Positions 52,658 to 60,927 of a stretch of 64,000 bases of DNA are shown piece after piece. Source of the DNA: Clostridium sp. (GTDB lineage Bacteria; Bacillota; Clostridia; Oscillospirales; Acutalibacteraceae). A program made the translations under genes and the position numbers. Location: NCBI GenBank assembly GCA_031272895.1, contig JAISSW010000002.1:62001-126000 (forward strand), in the 5' to 3' direction. The first letter of the stretch is position 1. Every line of letters starts with the position of its first letter. Below the pieces are notes generated by a model. It did not search any database. It was given only the letters and a program-made list of their open reading frames with translations, and had not been told where the DNA came from.

Positions 52658-53719
52658 GTGCGTAGGTTTTGTGCTTTATTCTTGGCTTTGCTTGCGTTTT
52701 CCCCTTGGGCTGCGCTGCCGGTTAAAGCCGACCAAGGGCTGCCCGGGCTTAGCGCCTTGTCCGCGGTGCTTATGCTTGCGGAAACAGGCGAGGTTCTGTA
52801 TTCCAAGGCGGGCAAAAGCAAGCTGCCCATGGCAAGCACCACAAAGCTTATGACGGCGCTGATTGCCTGTGAGGCGGATACCCCGGGTAAAACCATTCGC
52901 ATGAGTGAGGAGCTTTGCACCGTTGAGGGCAGCGGCATGGGGCTTAAGGCAGGCGATGAAATCAGCCTGCGGGGGCTGGTGCTGGGTGCCATGCTGGCAA
53001 GCGGCAACGACGCAGCCAATGCCATTGCCGTCATGCTTGGCGGCACGCAAGAGCGCTTCGCGGCAATGATGAACCGGAGAGCCAAGGAGCTTGGCATGGT
53101 CAATACGCTGTTCGTCACTCCATCGGGCTTAGACGCCCCGGGGCATTGCTCCACCGCCTACGATATGGCGCTGCTTGCCCGCGCGGCGCTGGAGAACCCC
53201 ATCCTGCTGCAAATCTGCGCAAGCAAAAGCGCCGTGGTCAGGCTTAGCGGCCGGGAAATCCGCCTGAGCAACCACAACCGCCTGCTGCGGGAATACGAGG
53301 GCTGTTTGGGGCTTAAGACGGGCTTCACGAAAAAGGCGGGGCGCTGCCTTGTCAGCGCGGCAAGGCGCGGCGGTCTAACACTGGTTTGTGTTACGCTCAA
53401 CGCGCCGAGCGACTGGACGGACCACAAGCGCCTGTTGGATTACGGCTTTGCCCTGCTTGACGAAAGGGCGGAGGAAATCCCCAAGCTGAGCCTTAACGTG
53501 GTTGGCGGCCGGGAGGCGAGCGTAGAGTTGGAGTGTCCGCAAAAGCCGCCGCTTGGGGCGGGCGCGGCAAGCTGCGTGGCTCTTGTTCGTCCGTTTGAAT
53601 ACGCCCCAATAGCAAAGGGTATTCTCTGCGGGGAGCTGCGGTATTACAGCAAGGCGGGCAAGCTTATAATAAGCCTGCCGTTAGTTACAAGCAAGGAAGT
53701 AAGAGGGAAAGATAAGTGA
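52658..53719 (+). CDS. dacF: D-alanyl-D-alanine carboxypeptidase, DacF-like
   Basis: A penicillin-binding protein of the S11 family that trims peptidoglycan stem peptides; DacF acts on spore wall cross-linking. The 353 residues have a signal peptide, and catalytic motifs ASTTK (Ser60, Lys63), SGN (in LASGNDAAN), and KTG (GLKTGFTKKAG). Start is GTG 52658, since GGGAGGGG is 5 bp upstream; a GTG at 52643 would lie in front of that site. It follows gerW by 67 bp and overlaps the next gene. Confidence 0.93.
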   Translation: MRRFCALFLALLAFSPWAALPVKADQGLPGLSALSAVLMLAETGEVLYSKAGKSKLPMASTTKLMTALIACEADTPGKTIRMSEELCTVEGSGMGLKAGDEISLRGLVLGAMLASGNDAANAIAVMLGGTQERFAAMMNRRAKELGMVNTLFVTPSGLDAPGHCSTAYDMALLARAALENPILLQICASKSAVVRLSGREIRLSNHNRLLREYEGCLGLKTGFTKKAGRCLVSAARRGGLTLVCVTLNAPSDWTDHKRLLDYGFALLDERAEEIPKLSLNVVGGREASVELECPQKPPLGAGAASCVALVRPFEYAPIAKGILCGELRYYSKAGKLIISLPLVTSKEVRGKDK

Positions 53720-54699
53720 AATTTGTTACCATTGACGCGCGCACGGGTATGCAGGAGGGCTTTGCCCTGCTTAAGTCCGTTGCTGTTAAAACAGGGAAGA
53801 ACGGCGCGGATTACTTGGATTTGCTGCTGAGCGACGCCGACGGCGAAATGCCGGCAAAGCTTTGGTCCTACAAGCCGGATATTCACGGGGAATATTCGGT
53901 CAATCAGATTGTTAAGCTGCGCGGCACGGTGGAAAGCTACCGCGACCAGCCGCAATTTCGTGTGGAGCGCATACGCCACCTTGCGCCGGAGGACGGGCTT
54001 GATTTGAACGAATTTGTGCCCGCAGCAACAGACGAGCCTGAGGAAATGTACTCCGCGCTGATTAAAACGGCGCAGGGCTTTGCCGACAAAAAGCTAACCG
54101 CCCTTGTGACCAATATTTACGAGGAAAACAAGGAAAAGCTGCTCAGCTTCCCCGCCGCCTTTCGCCTGCACCACGCCGTGCGCGGAGGGCTGCTTTGGCA
54201 CACCCTGAGCGTTGTGCGGCTTTGCCAAAGCGCCATTAAGCTCTACCCGTTTTTGCGGGGGGATTTGCTGCTTTGCGGCGCAATGCTGCACGATATTTGT
54301 AAGCTTGAGGAATATGTGGTAGCCGAAACGGGGCTTGTTTCCGGCTACACGGCTCAGGGACTGCTGCTTGGGCATTTGGTCCGGGGGGCAATGCTGGTTG
54401 AAAAGGAGGGCGAGCGCCTTGGGCTTGAGCGTGAAACCCTTGTGCTTTTGGAGCATATGCTCATCTCCCACCACGGTCAGCCGGAATTCGGCGCGGCAAG
54501 CCGTCCGCTGTTTTTGGAGGCGGAGGTTCTTGCGCAGTGCGATTTGCTTGACGCCACGGTCTTTGAGTTTTATGAGGCGCAGGCTTCGGTCAAGCAGGGG
54601 GAATTCAGCCAAAGGCAGTGGTCACTGCACGACAGAAAAATATACCGCCACGGCGGCACGGGTGAGTTTAGCTTGGGCGTTTTGGAGGAGAACTGGTGA
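53716..54699 (+). CDS. OB-fold/HD-domain 3'-5' exoribonuclease, YhaM-like
   Basis: A 327-residue protein with an N-terminal OB fold (about residues 10-90) and a C-terminal HD domain: LHHAVRGGLLWHTLSV, CGAMLHDICKLEEY (HD metal pair) and HMLISHHGQPEFG. This is the YhaM layout, a 3'-5' RNA/ssDNA exonuclease of Gram-positives. GTG start overlaps the dacF stop (GTGA). It overlaps prmA likewise, so the three are coupled. Confidence 0.88.
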   Translation: MKFVTIDARTGMQEGFALLKSVAVKTGKNGADYLDLLLSDADGEMPAKLWSYKPDIHGEYSVNQIVKLRGTVESYRDQPQFRVERIRHLAPEDGLDLNEFVPAATDEPEEMYSALIKTAQGFADKKLTALVTNIYEENKEKLLSFPAAFRLHHAVRGGLLWHTLSVVRLCQSAIKLYPFLRGDLLLCGAMLHDICKLEEYVVAETGLVSGYTAQGLLLGHLVRGAMLVEKEGERLGLERETLVLLEHMLISHHGQPEFGAASRPLFLEAEVLAQCDLLDATVFEFYEAQASVKQGEFSQRQWSLHDRKIYRHGGTGEFSLGVLEENW

Positions 54700-55643
54700 G
54701 CGGAGATTACACACAGCTTACGGTCCGCCTTGCGGCGGGTGATATTGACTCTGCGGCGGCCATTGCCCACATGGTTGTTCCGTATGGGTTTTATATTGAG
54801 GATTACAGCGAGCTTGAAAGCGAAATTTTTGCCATTGCCCACACGGATTTAATTGACGAGGAGCTGCTGAACAAAAACCGCGGCGAGGGCGCAATACATC
54901 TTTTCATCTCCGCGGACGAAAACCCGGCGGAGGCGGTCGCCTTTTTGCGTGAGCGCTTGGGAGCGGCGGGGATTGAACACAAAATCACGCTTGCGGATTG
55001 CCGCACGGAGGACTGGGAAAACAACTGGAAGCAATTCTTCTTGCCCACGGCGGTTGGCGGAAGCATTTTGATTGTGCCTGAATGGCTGAGGGGCGAAACA
55101 GCCGTCCCGGAGGGAAAAACGCCGCTAATAATCGACCCCGGGCTTGCCTTTGGAACGGGCGGGCACACAACTACCCGGCTTTGCCTTGAGCTGCTGCAGG
55201 AGAAAATCCCTAAAGGGGCGGCGGTGCTGGACATAGGCTGCGGAAGCGGTATTTTGGGTATTGCCGCCCTACTTTTGGGCGCGCAGTGCGTGACGGGGCT
55301 TGACATTGACCCCGTGGCCGTTCGCTCCGCAAGGGACAACGCCGCGCTCAACGGCTTCGCGGAGCCGCAATACACCAGTCTGCTCGGAGTTCTGGGGGAT
55401 TACCCCGCGCAGAGGCAATATGAACTGGTTCTGGCGAACATAGTAGCCGACGTGCTTATTCCTCTTGCCGGGCAAATACCCGAACGGCTTGCGGCTGACG
55501 GCTGCCTGCTGCTCAGCGGCATTATCGCCGGGCGAGAGGACGAAGTCTTGGCCGCATATGCCGCACAGGGGCTGCGAATATGCGAGCGCCGCGAAAGTGA
55601 CGGCTGGGTTGCTCTGGCACTGAGCAAGGGGCTTGACGATTGA
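54696..55643 (+). CDS. prmA: Ribosomal protein L11 methyltransferase
   Basis: Trimethylates L11 using SAM. The 315-residue protein has the N-terminal L11-binding domain (with DWENNWKQFFLP) and a methyltransferase domain with DPGLAFGTGGHTTTRLCL, VLDIGCGSGILGIAA (SAM loop), LDIDPVAV and ANIVADVL. Start is GTG overlapping the yhaM-like stop. Typical length. Confidence 0.96.
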   Translation: MSGDYTQLTVRLAAGDIDSAAAIAHMVVPYGFYIEDYSELESEIFAIAHTDLIDEELLNKNRGEGAIHLFISADENPAEAVAFLRERLGAAGIEHKITLADCRTEDWENNWKQFFLPTAVGGSILIVPEWLRGETAVPEGKTPLIIDPGLAFGTGGHTTTRLCLELLQEKIPKGAAVLDIGCGSGILGIAALLLGAQCVTGLDIDPVAVRSARDNAALNGFAEPQYTSLLGVLGDYPAQRQYELVLANIVADVLIPLAGQIPERLAADGCLLLSGIIAGREDEVLAAYAAQGLRICERRESDGWVALALSKGLDD

Positions 55644-55648
55644 GTGAC

Positions 55649-55670
55649 AAGGCCCGCCTTGGCCTTTCTT
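55649..55670 (+). terminator. Weak terminator after prmA
   Basis: Stem AAGGCC/GGCCTT with a 6-base loop and TTTCTT. Short stem, so efficiency is uncertain. Confidence 0.5.
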
Positions 55671-55791
55671 CCCGACGGCTGCGTGGGTTGAGGAAAATGC
55701 AAGGCTTTTTCACACATTATTCAAGCCCAACACTTGCAATTTTCGTGCAGGTCTGTTAAACTATAATTACGATGAAAGCGGAGGGTAAAGA

Positions 55792-57132
55792 ATGCCAATC
55801 AGCTTGGACACTACATACGCGGGTTCGCTTGCCGATAAGGCCGCTCTCGCGGGGCTTGCGCAGGAAGCGGCGGCCGCGCACAGGGCGCTCCACAACGGCA
55901 GCGGCAAGGGGAGTGAATTCCTCGGCTGGCTTACACTGCCGCGGGATTACGATAAAGAGGAATATTCCCGAATCAAGGCTGCGGCACAAAAAATTCGTTC
56001 AGGCTCACAGGTTCTGGTGGTCATTGGCATTGGCGGCTCCTACTTGGGGGCGCGCGCCGCTATAGAGTTCATAAAATCCCAAGAGCATAACCGCAGCGGC
56101 GAGCTTGAGGTTTATTTTGCCGGCAACAGTATGTCGCCCTCGGCAATAGGCAACCTGCTTTGCTACTGCCGCAACAAGGATTTCTCCGTCAACGTCATCT
56201 CAAAATCCGGCACAACGACGGAATGCTCCGTGGTTTTCCGCCTGTTTAAGGAGCTGCTGGAGCTGAAATACGGCAAAGGCGGGGCGGCGGAGAGGATTTT
56301 TGCCACAACGGAATATTCCTCCCGCAGCAAGCTTTATGAGCTTGCCCAAAAGGAGGGCTACGAGTGCTTTTTGGTGCCGGACGACATAGGCGGGCGCTAC
56401 AGCGTGCTGACGGCGGTCGGTCTGCTGCCGATAGCCGCCGCGGGGGTTGACACTGATGCCCTGCTGCTTGGCGCTCAGGCCGCAATGGAGCGCTATTCCA
56501 GCAGTGATAAGCTTTTTGAAAACGACACCCTGCTTTACGCCGCAATCAGAAACCTCTACTACCGCGGAGGTAAGAAGATTGAGTTTTTGGCTTCCATGGA
56601 GCCGGATTTCACCATGTTCGGCGAATGGTTTAAGCAGTTGTTCGGCGAAAGTGAGGGCAAGGAGGGCAAGGGAATCTTCCCCGCGGCCGGCATTTTTACA
56701 ACGGATTTGCACTCAATGGGGCAGTATATCCAGCAGGGCGAGCGCAACCTTTTTGAAACTCTGCTGACGGTTGAAAAGCACGCCGCCGACACCACACTTA
56801 CCCGGGCGGACGGCGACCCTGACGGGCTTAACTTCCTTGCGGGCAAGACGCTTTCATACATCAACAGCCAAGCGCTGGAGGGTACACGAATAGCGCACTT
56901 TGACGGGGGGGTGCCCAACCTGCTGCTCACAATAGAACGCACAGATGAATATAATCTTGGCGAGCTGTTCTATTTCTTTGAGAAGTCGTGTGCCGTTTCC
57001 GGTTATCTTTTGGGCGTAAACCCCTTTGACCAGCCGGGGGTTGAGGCATACAAAAACAATATGTTCGCGCTGCTGGGCAAGCCCGGCTACGAGCAGGCAA
57101 GGTCCGCCCTGCTTGCGCGGTCCCGCGATTGA
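55792..57132 (+). CDS. pgi: Glucose-6-phosphate isomerase
   Basis: Interconverts glucose-6-P and fructose-6-P in glycolysis and links to glycogen. The 446 residues (the short Gram-positive form) have [26 protein letters not shown] (phosphate binding), and [12 protein letters not shown] near the C-terminus (catalytic Lys). A TATAAT at 55762-55767 is upstream but its -35 partner TTGCAA is 22 bp away, so the promoter is uncertain. Confidence 0.97.
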   Translation: MPISLDTTYAGSLADKAALAGLAQEAAAAHRALHNGSGKGSEFLGWLTLPRDYDKEEYSRIKAAAQKIRSGSQVLVVIGIGGSYLGARAAIEFIKSQEHNRSGELEVYFAGNSMSPSAIGNLLCYCRNKDFSVNVISKSGTTTECSVVFRLFKELLELKYGKGGAAERIFATTEYSSRSKLYELAQKEGYECFLVPDDIGGRYSVLTAVGLLPIAAAGVDTDALLLGAQAAMERYSSSDKLFENDTLLYAAIRNLYYRGGKKIEFLASMEPDFTMFGEWFKQLFGESEGKEGKGIFPAAGIFTTDLHSMGQYIQQGERNLFETLLTVEKHAADTTLTRADGDPDGLNFLAGKTLSYINSQALEGTRIAHFDGGVPNLLLTIERTDEYNLGELFYFFEKSCAVSGYLLGVNPFDQPGVEAYKNNMFALLGKPGYEQARSALLARSRD

Positions 57133-57184
57133 TTTTGCGCACCAATACCACTAAAAAATACACTACAATCGGAGGTAGAAAACA

Positions 57185-57607
57185 ATGGTCAAACTAATTT
57201 TGGGGAGCAAGGGACAAGGCAAAACAAAGCTGCTTATAGCCCGTGTGAATGAAGCTGCCGAGGCAAGCAACGGCAACGTGGTTTGCGTGGATAAATGCGG
57301 CAAGCTGGCGCTTAGCGTCAGCAACGCGGTGCGCTTGGTTCAAACCGATGAATACGGCATTTCCGGCTACGACGAGCTGCTGGGCTTTTTGGCGGGGCTT
57401 TGCGCCGGAAATTACGATATTACCGACGTATTCGTTGACGCCACGCTGCGCATTGGCGGGCGCGAAAAGGATTTGTCCGAGCTTGCGGCTTTCCTGCTGC
57501 GCGTTGAAAAGCTGAGCGAGCTGAGCGAAACGCAGTTTGTGTTCACCGTTTCGGAGGACAAGGACAACCTGCCCCCGGCAGTGCTTGCCTTTGAAGTTTT
57601 GGAGTAA
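57185..57607 (+). CDS. Small P-loop protein, unknown
   Basis: A 140-residue soluble protein with a Walker A-like GSKGQGKT (residues 7-14) and an IFVDATL-like VFVDATLRIGG stretch that could be Walker B. The rest is helical (a leucine-rich ELAAFLLRVEKLSELSE segment). I recognise no family beyond P-loop NTPase. It follows pgi by 52 bp with GGAGG upstream, perhaps in the same transcript. Confidence 0.6.
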   Translation: MVKLILGSKGQGKTKLLIARVNEAAEASNGNVVCVDKCGKLALSVSNAVRLVQTDEYGISGYDELLGFLAGLCAGNYDITDVFVDATLRIGGREKDLSELAAFLLRVEKLSELSETQFVFTVSEDKDNLPPAVLAFEVLE

Positions 57608-57625
57608 GCCCAAGCCTTAATAGTC

Positions 57626-57656
57626 AAAAAAAAGCGGAGTCCTTACGGACTCCGCT
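57626..57656. terminator. Terminator between the P-loop gene and the 45-residue gene
   Basis: A perfect 10-bp stem AGCGGAGTCC/GGACTCCGCT with loop TTAC. The A8 run on the left makes it a strong terminator for the minus-strand small gene; it can also stop the plus-strand transcript. Confidence 0.92.
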
Positions 57657-57670
57657 CCTTTGTTGGCTAT

Positions 57671-57808
57671 TTATGCATCAACATAGCCGGCGATGATTTG
57701 CTTAATGATTTCTTCGATGGCTGCAACAATCCCGGAATCTCCACCAAAGGTTTTTTGGAACCACTCGGCGATTGCTTCTACCAAATTTTGGACAGCTTCC
57801 TGCATCAT
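57671..57808 (-). CDS. Amphipathic 45-residue protein, unknown
   Basis: ATG at 57808 (a second ATG follows) with a perfect AAGGAGG 9 bp upstream, a terminator 15 bp past the stop, and an extended -10 promoter. The product has two amphipathic helices, MMQEAVQNLVEAIAEWF... (residues 1-21) and IVAAIEEIIKQIIAGYV (27-43), joined by a GGDSG hinge. There are 7 acidic and 2 basic residues, no Cys and no signal peptide. It resembles small membrane-active or structural peptides in general shape only; I recognise no family. High confidence that it is a gene, none on function. Confidence 0.75.
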   Translation of the reverse strand: MMQEAVQNLVEAIAEWFQKTFGGDSGIVAAIEEIIKQIIAGYVDA

Positions 57809-57832
57809 AGTGTTTGGCCTCCTTGTTAGTTT

Positions 57833-57864
57833 AAGTTGCGTTGCAACTTTATGCTGTTATTATA
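57833..57864 (-). promoter_or_regulatory. Promoter and 5' palindrome of the 45-residue gene
   Basis: On the minus strand TGcTATAAT (extended -10, 57859-57867) without a good -35. Just past the predicted start of transcription is AAGTTGC-GTT-GCAACTT (57833-57849), a perfect 7-bp inverted repeat. It could be an operator or a hairpin at the 5' end of the mRNA. Confidence 0.6.
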
Positions 57865-57987
57865 GCATAGTTGCCGACGTTTTTGTTTCCATATTAGAAA
57901 ATAAAGTTTAGAAATAGTTACAAAATAGTTTGTACATATTTTGGATTGCCTCAATTTGGCTGTTTTTGGCTTTTTTTGTAAGCTTCC

Positions 57988-58017
57988 AAAAAAAACAGAC
58001 GCGCAAAAAGCCCGTCT
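57988..58017 (-). terminator. Terminator of def
   Basis: On the minus strand AGACGGGC/GCGCGTCT (one mismatch) with loop TTTTT, then G and eight T. It overlaps the def stop codon. Confidence 0.8.
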
Positions 58018-58486
58018 ATTTCTTGCTGCGGATAACCCTTGAGGTGAACAGAATACCGTCCATGTGGTCAATCTCGTGACAAAAGGCCCTTGCCTTAATC
58101 CCGTCGCCGTAATAGATGTGCCACTTGCCGTTTCTGTCCTGCGCGCGGACGTGAACCAAGGCGGGGCGTCGGGTTATCCCTTGGGCGTTTGGCACCGAAA
58201 GGCAGCCCTCCTCGTCCTCCTGTATACCCTCCTCAAAAATGATTTCCGGGTTAACAAGCTCCAAATAATTGCCGGAGGAGCGCCCTTTTTTGCCATCGTT
58301 ATCAACCACGCAAACGCGGCGCAAAACACCCACCTGAACTGCGGCAAGCCCCGCGCCGTCCGCTTTTTTGAGCGTTTCCTTCATGTCGTCAATAAGCTGA
58401 GCAAGCCGCTCGTCAAATTTTTCGACAGGGCGGCTGGTTTTGTTCAATATTGGGTCGCCTAATTGGACAATTTCTCTAAGTGCCAT
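58016..58486 (-). CDS. def: Peptide deformylase
   Basis: Removes the formyl group from nascent proteins. The 156 residues carry all three motifs: GAGLAAVQVG, EGCLSVP, and HEIDHMDG (metal-binding Cys and two His, catalytic Glu). It lies downstream of tRNA-His and the 97-bp repeats on the same strand, with no clear promoter of its own; it may be read from one further upstream. Confidence 0.96.
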   Translation of the reverse strand: MALREIVQLGDPILNKTSRPVEKFDERLAQLIDDMKETLKKADGAGLAAVQVGVLRRVCVVDNDGKKGRSSGNYLELVNPEIIFEEGIQEDEEGCLSVPNAQGITRRPALVHVRAQDRNGKWHIYYGDGIKARAFCHEIDHMDGILFTSRVIRSKK

Positions 58487-58568
58487 AGCTCATCTCTTTT
58501 TATGCTGTTGATTTTGGTGAAGAAGCTCAATAATTCACACAGTAAGCTACCCGACGTTCCTGCTGGCG

Positions 58569-58762
58569 TTACCCGCTATCGAGGAAAAGGTACATACGGC
58601 TTCGTGGGGGAGCTTTTTGCTCTGCACGGGCATTTGCCCGACTTGGCTGCGGGTCTTACCCGCCATTACCCGCTATCGAGGAAAAGGTACATACGGCTTC
58701 GTGGGGGAACCTCATAGCTTGCGTGGGCATTTGCCCGACTTGGCTGCGGGTCTTACCCGCTG
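58569..58762. repeat. Two tandem copies of a 97-bp element with internal hairpins
   Basis: Copies 58569-58665 and 58666-58762 are near identical apart from about 17 variable bases in the middle (near 58611-58628 and 58708-58725). Each has the palindromes CGGGCA-TT-TGCCCG (imperfect in copy 2) and GCGGGT-CTT-ACCCGC. Copy 2 runs into the 3' CCA of tRNA-His. A fragment of similar sequence (GCTACCCGACGTTCC near 58548) precedes copy 1. A coding reading through the element shifts frame between copies, so it is not a gene. Confidence 0.85.
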
Positions 58763-58838
58763 GGGTGGATAGTCGGAATTGAACCGACGACCTCCAGGGC
58801 CACAACCTGGCACTCTAACCAACTGAGCTATACCCACC
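58761..58838 (-). tRNA. tRNA-His (GTG)
   Basis: Cloverleaf read on the minus strand: acceptor GTGGGTA/TATCCAC, D-arm with AGCTCAGTTGGTTAGAG, anticodon stem CCAGG/CCTGG with loop TTGTGGC (anticodon GTG), T-arm GTCGG-TTCAATT-CCGAC. The extra G at position -1 opposite C73, a mark of tRNA-His, is encoded, as is the 3' CCA. Confidence 0.96.
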
Positions 58839-58853
58839 ATAACAGCGCGGAGT

Positions 58854-58883
58854 ATTATAACACATTTGAGAGGGCTTTGTCAA
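58854..58883 (-). promoter_or_regulatory. Promoter of tRNA-His
   Basis: On the minus strand TTGACA, 18 bp, TATAAT, starting right after the ruvA stop; transcription would begin about 9 bases before the tRNA. Confidence 0.82.
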
Positions 58884-58884
58884 G

Positions 58885-59475
58885 TTACCCATTGAGCAGG
58901 CGCAGCGCCTGGCGTATGAGGGCATCGGCCGGCAGGGAGGACTCCATACCCGCGAGAGCCTGCGCCGCCTGTGCGCGGCTATAGCCCAAGGCACAAAGCG
59001 CCTCCAAGGCTTCCCCGCCCGCAGAGGAGCCTACATTCTCGATTGCGGCAAAGCTTTCGGCGGTATCCACGGAAAAAGCGCTCAGCTTTCCCTTAAGCTC
59101 AAGGACAATGCGCTGCGCGAGTTTTGCCCCCACACCCGGCGCCGACTGTATGCTTTTTGAGTCCGAGGCGGCGACACAAAGCGCCAGCCTGTCCGGGCTA
59201 AGCTCCGAGAGTATCCCCAGGGCAACCTTTGCCCCCACTCCCGTTACCCCAAGCAGCAGCTTAAAGGCGTCTAACTCCGCGACGGAGGAAAAACCGCAAA
59301 GCTCCAGGGCATCGTCACGCACAAGCAGGTGAGTATAAAGTAAGGCCTGCTCCCCCTTGCGCAAGCCGCCCAAAACCCCGCGCGGGCAAAGCAAGCGGAA
59401 TGCTACGCCACCGGTTTCTATGGCGGCGCCCTGTGCGTCAACGTGGATAACCTTGCCGGAAATGCTGTAAAACAT
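58885..59475 (-). CDS. ruvA: Holliday junction branch migration protein RuvA
   Basis: The tetrameric DNA-binding part of RuvAB. The 196 residues have the OB fold (MFYSISGKVIHVD), two helix-hairpin-helix motifs (VTGVGAKVALGI and APGVGAKLAQRIVLEL), and the C-terminal RuvB-binding domain (ALGYSRAQAAQAL). ruvB does not follow; tRNA-His does. ruvC is elsewhere in the window. Confidence 0.96.
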   Translation of the reverse strand: MFYSISGKVIHVDAQGAAIETGGVAFRLLCPRGVLGGLRKGEQALLYTHLLVRDDALELCGFSSVAELDAFKLLLGVTGVGAKVALGILSELSPDRLALCVAASDSKSIQSAPGVGAKLAQRIVLELKGKLSAFSVDTAESFAAIENVGSSAGGEALEALCALGYSRAQAAQALAGMESSLPADALIRQALRLLNG

Positions 59476-59544
59476 AAACTAACCTCCATGTCCCGTTAAG
59501 CAATATTTTAGCAGATAAGCCGGCGTTTGGCAAGGGTGCGGTTC

Positions 59545-59573
59545 TTGACAGCGGGGCTTGGAAATATTATACT
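59545..59573 (+). promoter_or_regulatory. Promoter of alr
   Basis: TTGACA, 17 bp, TATACT, about 29 bp before the alr ATG. It lies inside an upstream in-frame reading, which supports the later start. Confidence 0.82.
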
Positions 59574-59601
59574 TATACTCGGCAGAAAGGAGGCGGGGTG
59601 T

Positions 59602-60828
59602 ATGAAGGACTTTTTCAGGCGCGCATGGTTAGAAATCCATTTGGACGCTCTGGCGCACAATTATGCCCTGCTCAATTCAATTTCCGCGCCGGGCTGCCGA
59701 ATAATGGCGGTGGTCAAGGCGGACGCGTACGGCCACGGCGTTGCGGAAACCGTGCGGGAGCTTGCCGCCAACGGCTGCGCTTGGTTTGCCGTTTCCAATT
59801 TAGAGGAGGCACTGCAGGTGCGTGCCGCCGCCGCCGAGGCTGAGATTCTTATTTTGGGCTACACCCCGCCGCGCTATGCCCCGGTGCTTGCCGAGCGCAG
59901 CATAACGCAAACCGTGCTCGATTACGGCAACGCAAAGGCGCTTTCCGACGCGGCGAGTGCCTGCGGGGTTGAGCTGAAGGTACACATAAAAATAGACACC
60001 GGCATGAGCCGCTTGGGCTTTTTCTTCCAAGACGAAGAACGGGATTGCGCCGTGCTTAGTCAAATTGCCGCTGCCTGCGGCCTGCCGTGCTTGCTCCCGG
60101 AGGGGATTTTTACCCACTTCGCCCAGGCGGACGACCTTGAGGACGGCGGTGAGTTCACACAAAGGCAGTTCGGGCTTTTTACCGGCTGCATAAGTAAGCT
60201 CGAGGAGCTTGGCATAAGCTTTAAGCTAAAGCACTGCTGCAACTCCGCGGCGGCGCTTGCGTACCCGCAAATGCACATGGATATTATCCGCCCCGGGCTT
60301 GCGCTCTATGGTATACCCGCCGAAGAGGGTTTCCCTCACGCGGGCAAGCTGCGCCCGGTAATGGAGATGAAAACGGTGCTTTCACAGGTTAAGCCTCTGC
60401 CGCAGGGGGCGCCCGTGAGCTACGGCAGCACGGCAAGCGCCGCCGCGGGGACGCTGAGCGCAACGGTACCCGTGGGTTATGCCGACGGCTACCCAAGGGC
60501 GCTCTCCGGCAAGGGCTATATGCTTTTGGAGGGCAAGCGGGCGCCGCTTTTGGGGCGTGTTTGCATGGACCAATGCGTGCTTGACGTCAGCGCCGTGCCG
60601 TATGCCGCGCCGGCAATGCCAGTTACTGTTTTCGGCGGGGTTGGCGGCACAGAGGGCTTCAGCCCCACGGTGCAGGGCATAGCCAAGGCCACGGGGGCAA
60701 TCCCCTACGAGCTGCTTTGCTCAATAAACAAACGGGTGCCGCGGGTATATCTGCGCAACGGAGAGCAGCAGAGCGTGGCAAATTATATGATGTTTGATTC
60801 CTACGGGGTACGGCTGTTCCGTGACTGA
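59602..60828 (+). CDS. alr: Alanine racemase
   Basis: A PLP enzyme that makes D-alanine for peptidoglycan. The 408 residues have the cofactor Lys39 in AVVKADAYGHG, IDTGMSRLGF, IRPGLALYG, catalytic Tyr in VSYGSTAS, and VCMDQCVLDVS. The ATG at 59602 is set by AAAGGAGG 8 bp upstream; a 75-bp longer reading would cross the promoter. Confidence 0.97.
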   Translation: MKDFFRRAWLEIHLDALAHNYALLNSISAPGCRIMAVVKADAYGHGVAETVRELAANGCAWFAVSNLEEALQVRAAAAEAEILILGYTPPRYAPVLAERSITQTVLDYGNAKALSDAASACGVELKVHIKIDTGMSRLGFFFQDEERDCAVLSQIAAACGLPCLLPEGIFTHFAQADDLEDGGEFTQRQFGLFTGCISKLEELGISFKLKHCCNSAAALAYPQMHMDIIRPGLALYGIPAEEGFPHAGKLRPVMEMKTVLSQVKPLPQGAPVSYGSTASAAAGTLSATVPVGYADGYPRALSGKGYMLLEGKRAPLLGRVCMDQCVLDVSAVPYAAPAMPVTVFGGVGGTEGFSPTVQGIAKATGAIPYELLCSINKRVPRVYLRNGEQQSVANYMMFDSYGVRLFRD

Positions 60829-60882
60829 CCGGGGAATTCTTGGCTTTTTATGTGAAAGGGTATTCCTTTTTTTAGCAAATTC

Positions 60883-60891
60883 TGCTATAAT
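60883..60891 (+). promoter_or_regulatory. Extended -10 promoter of rlmB
   Basis: TGcTATAAT with only a weak TTCCTT-like -35 17 bp before it; 37 bp upstream of the GTG start. Confidence 0.55.
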
Positions 60892-60927
60892 GTAAGGTGT
60901 ATTTTTGTACTTAGCGGAGGAGAGGCT

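Noticed and set aside
58463-58717. An 84-codon plus-strand frame.
   Set aside because: It runs through the 97-bp repeat and changes frame between copies; no start signal.
58569-58762. Possible CRISPR array.
   Set aside because: Only two copies, unit too long, and no spacer-repeat structure or cas genes; it is a tandem repeat.
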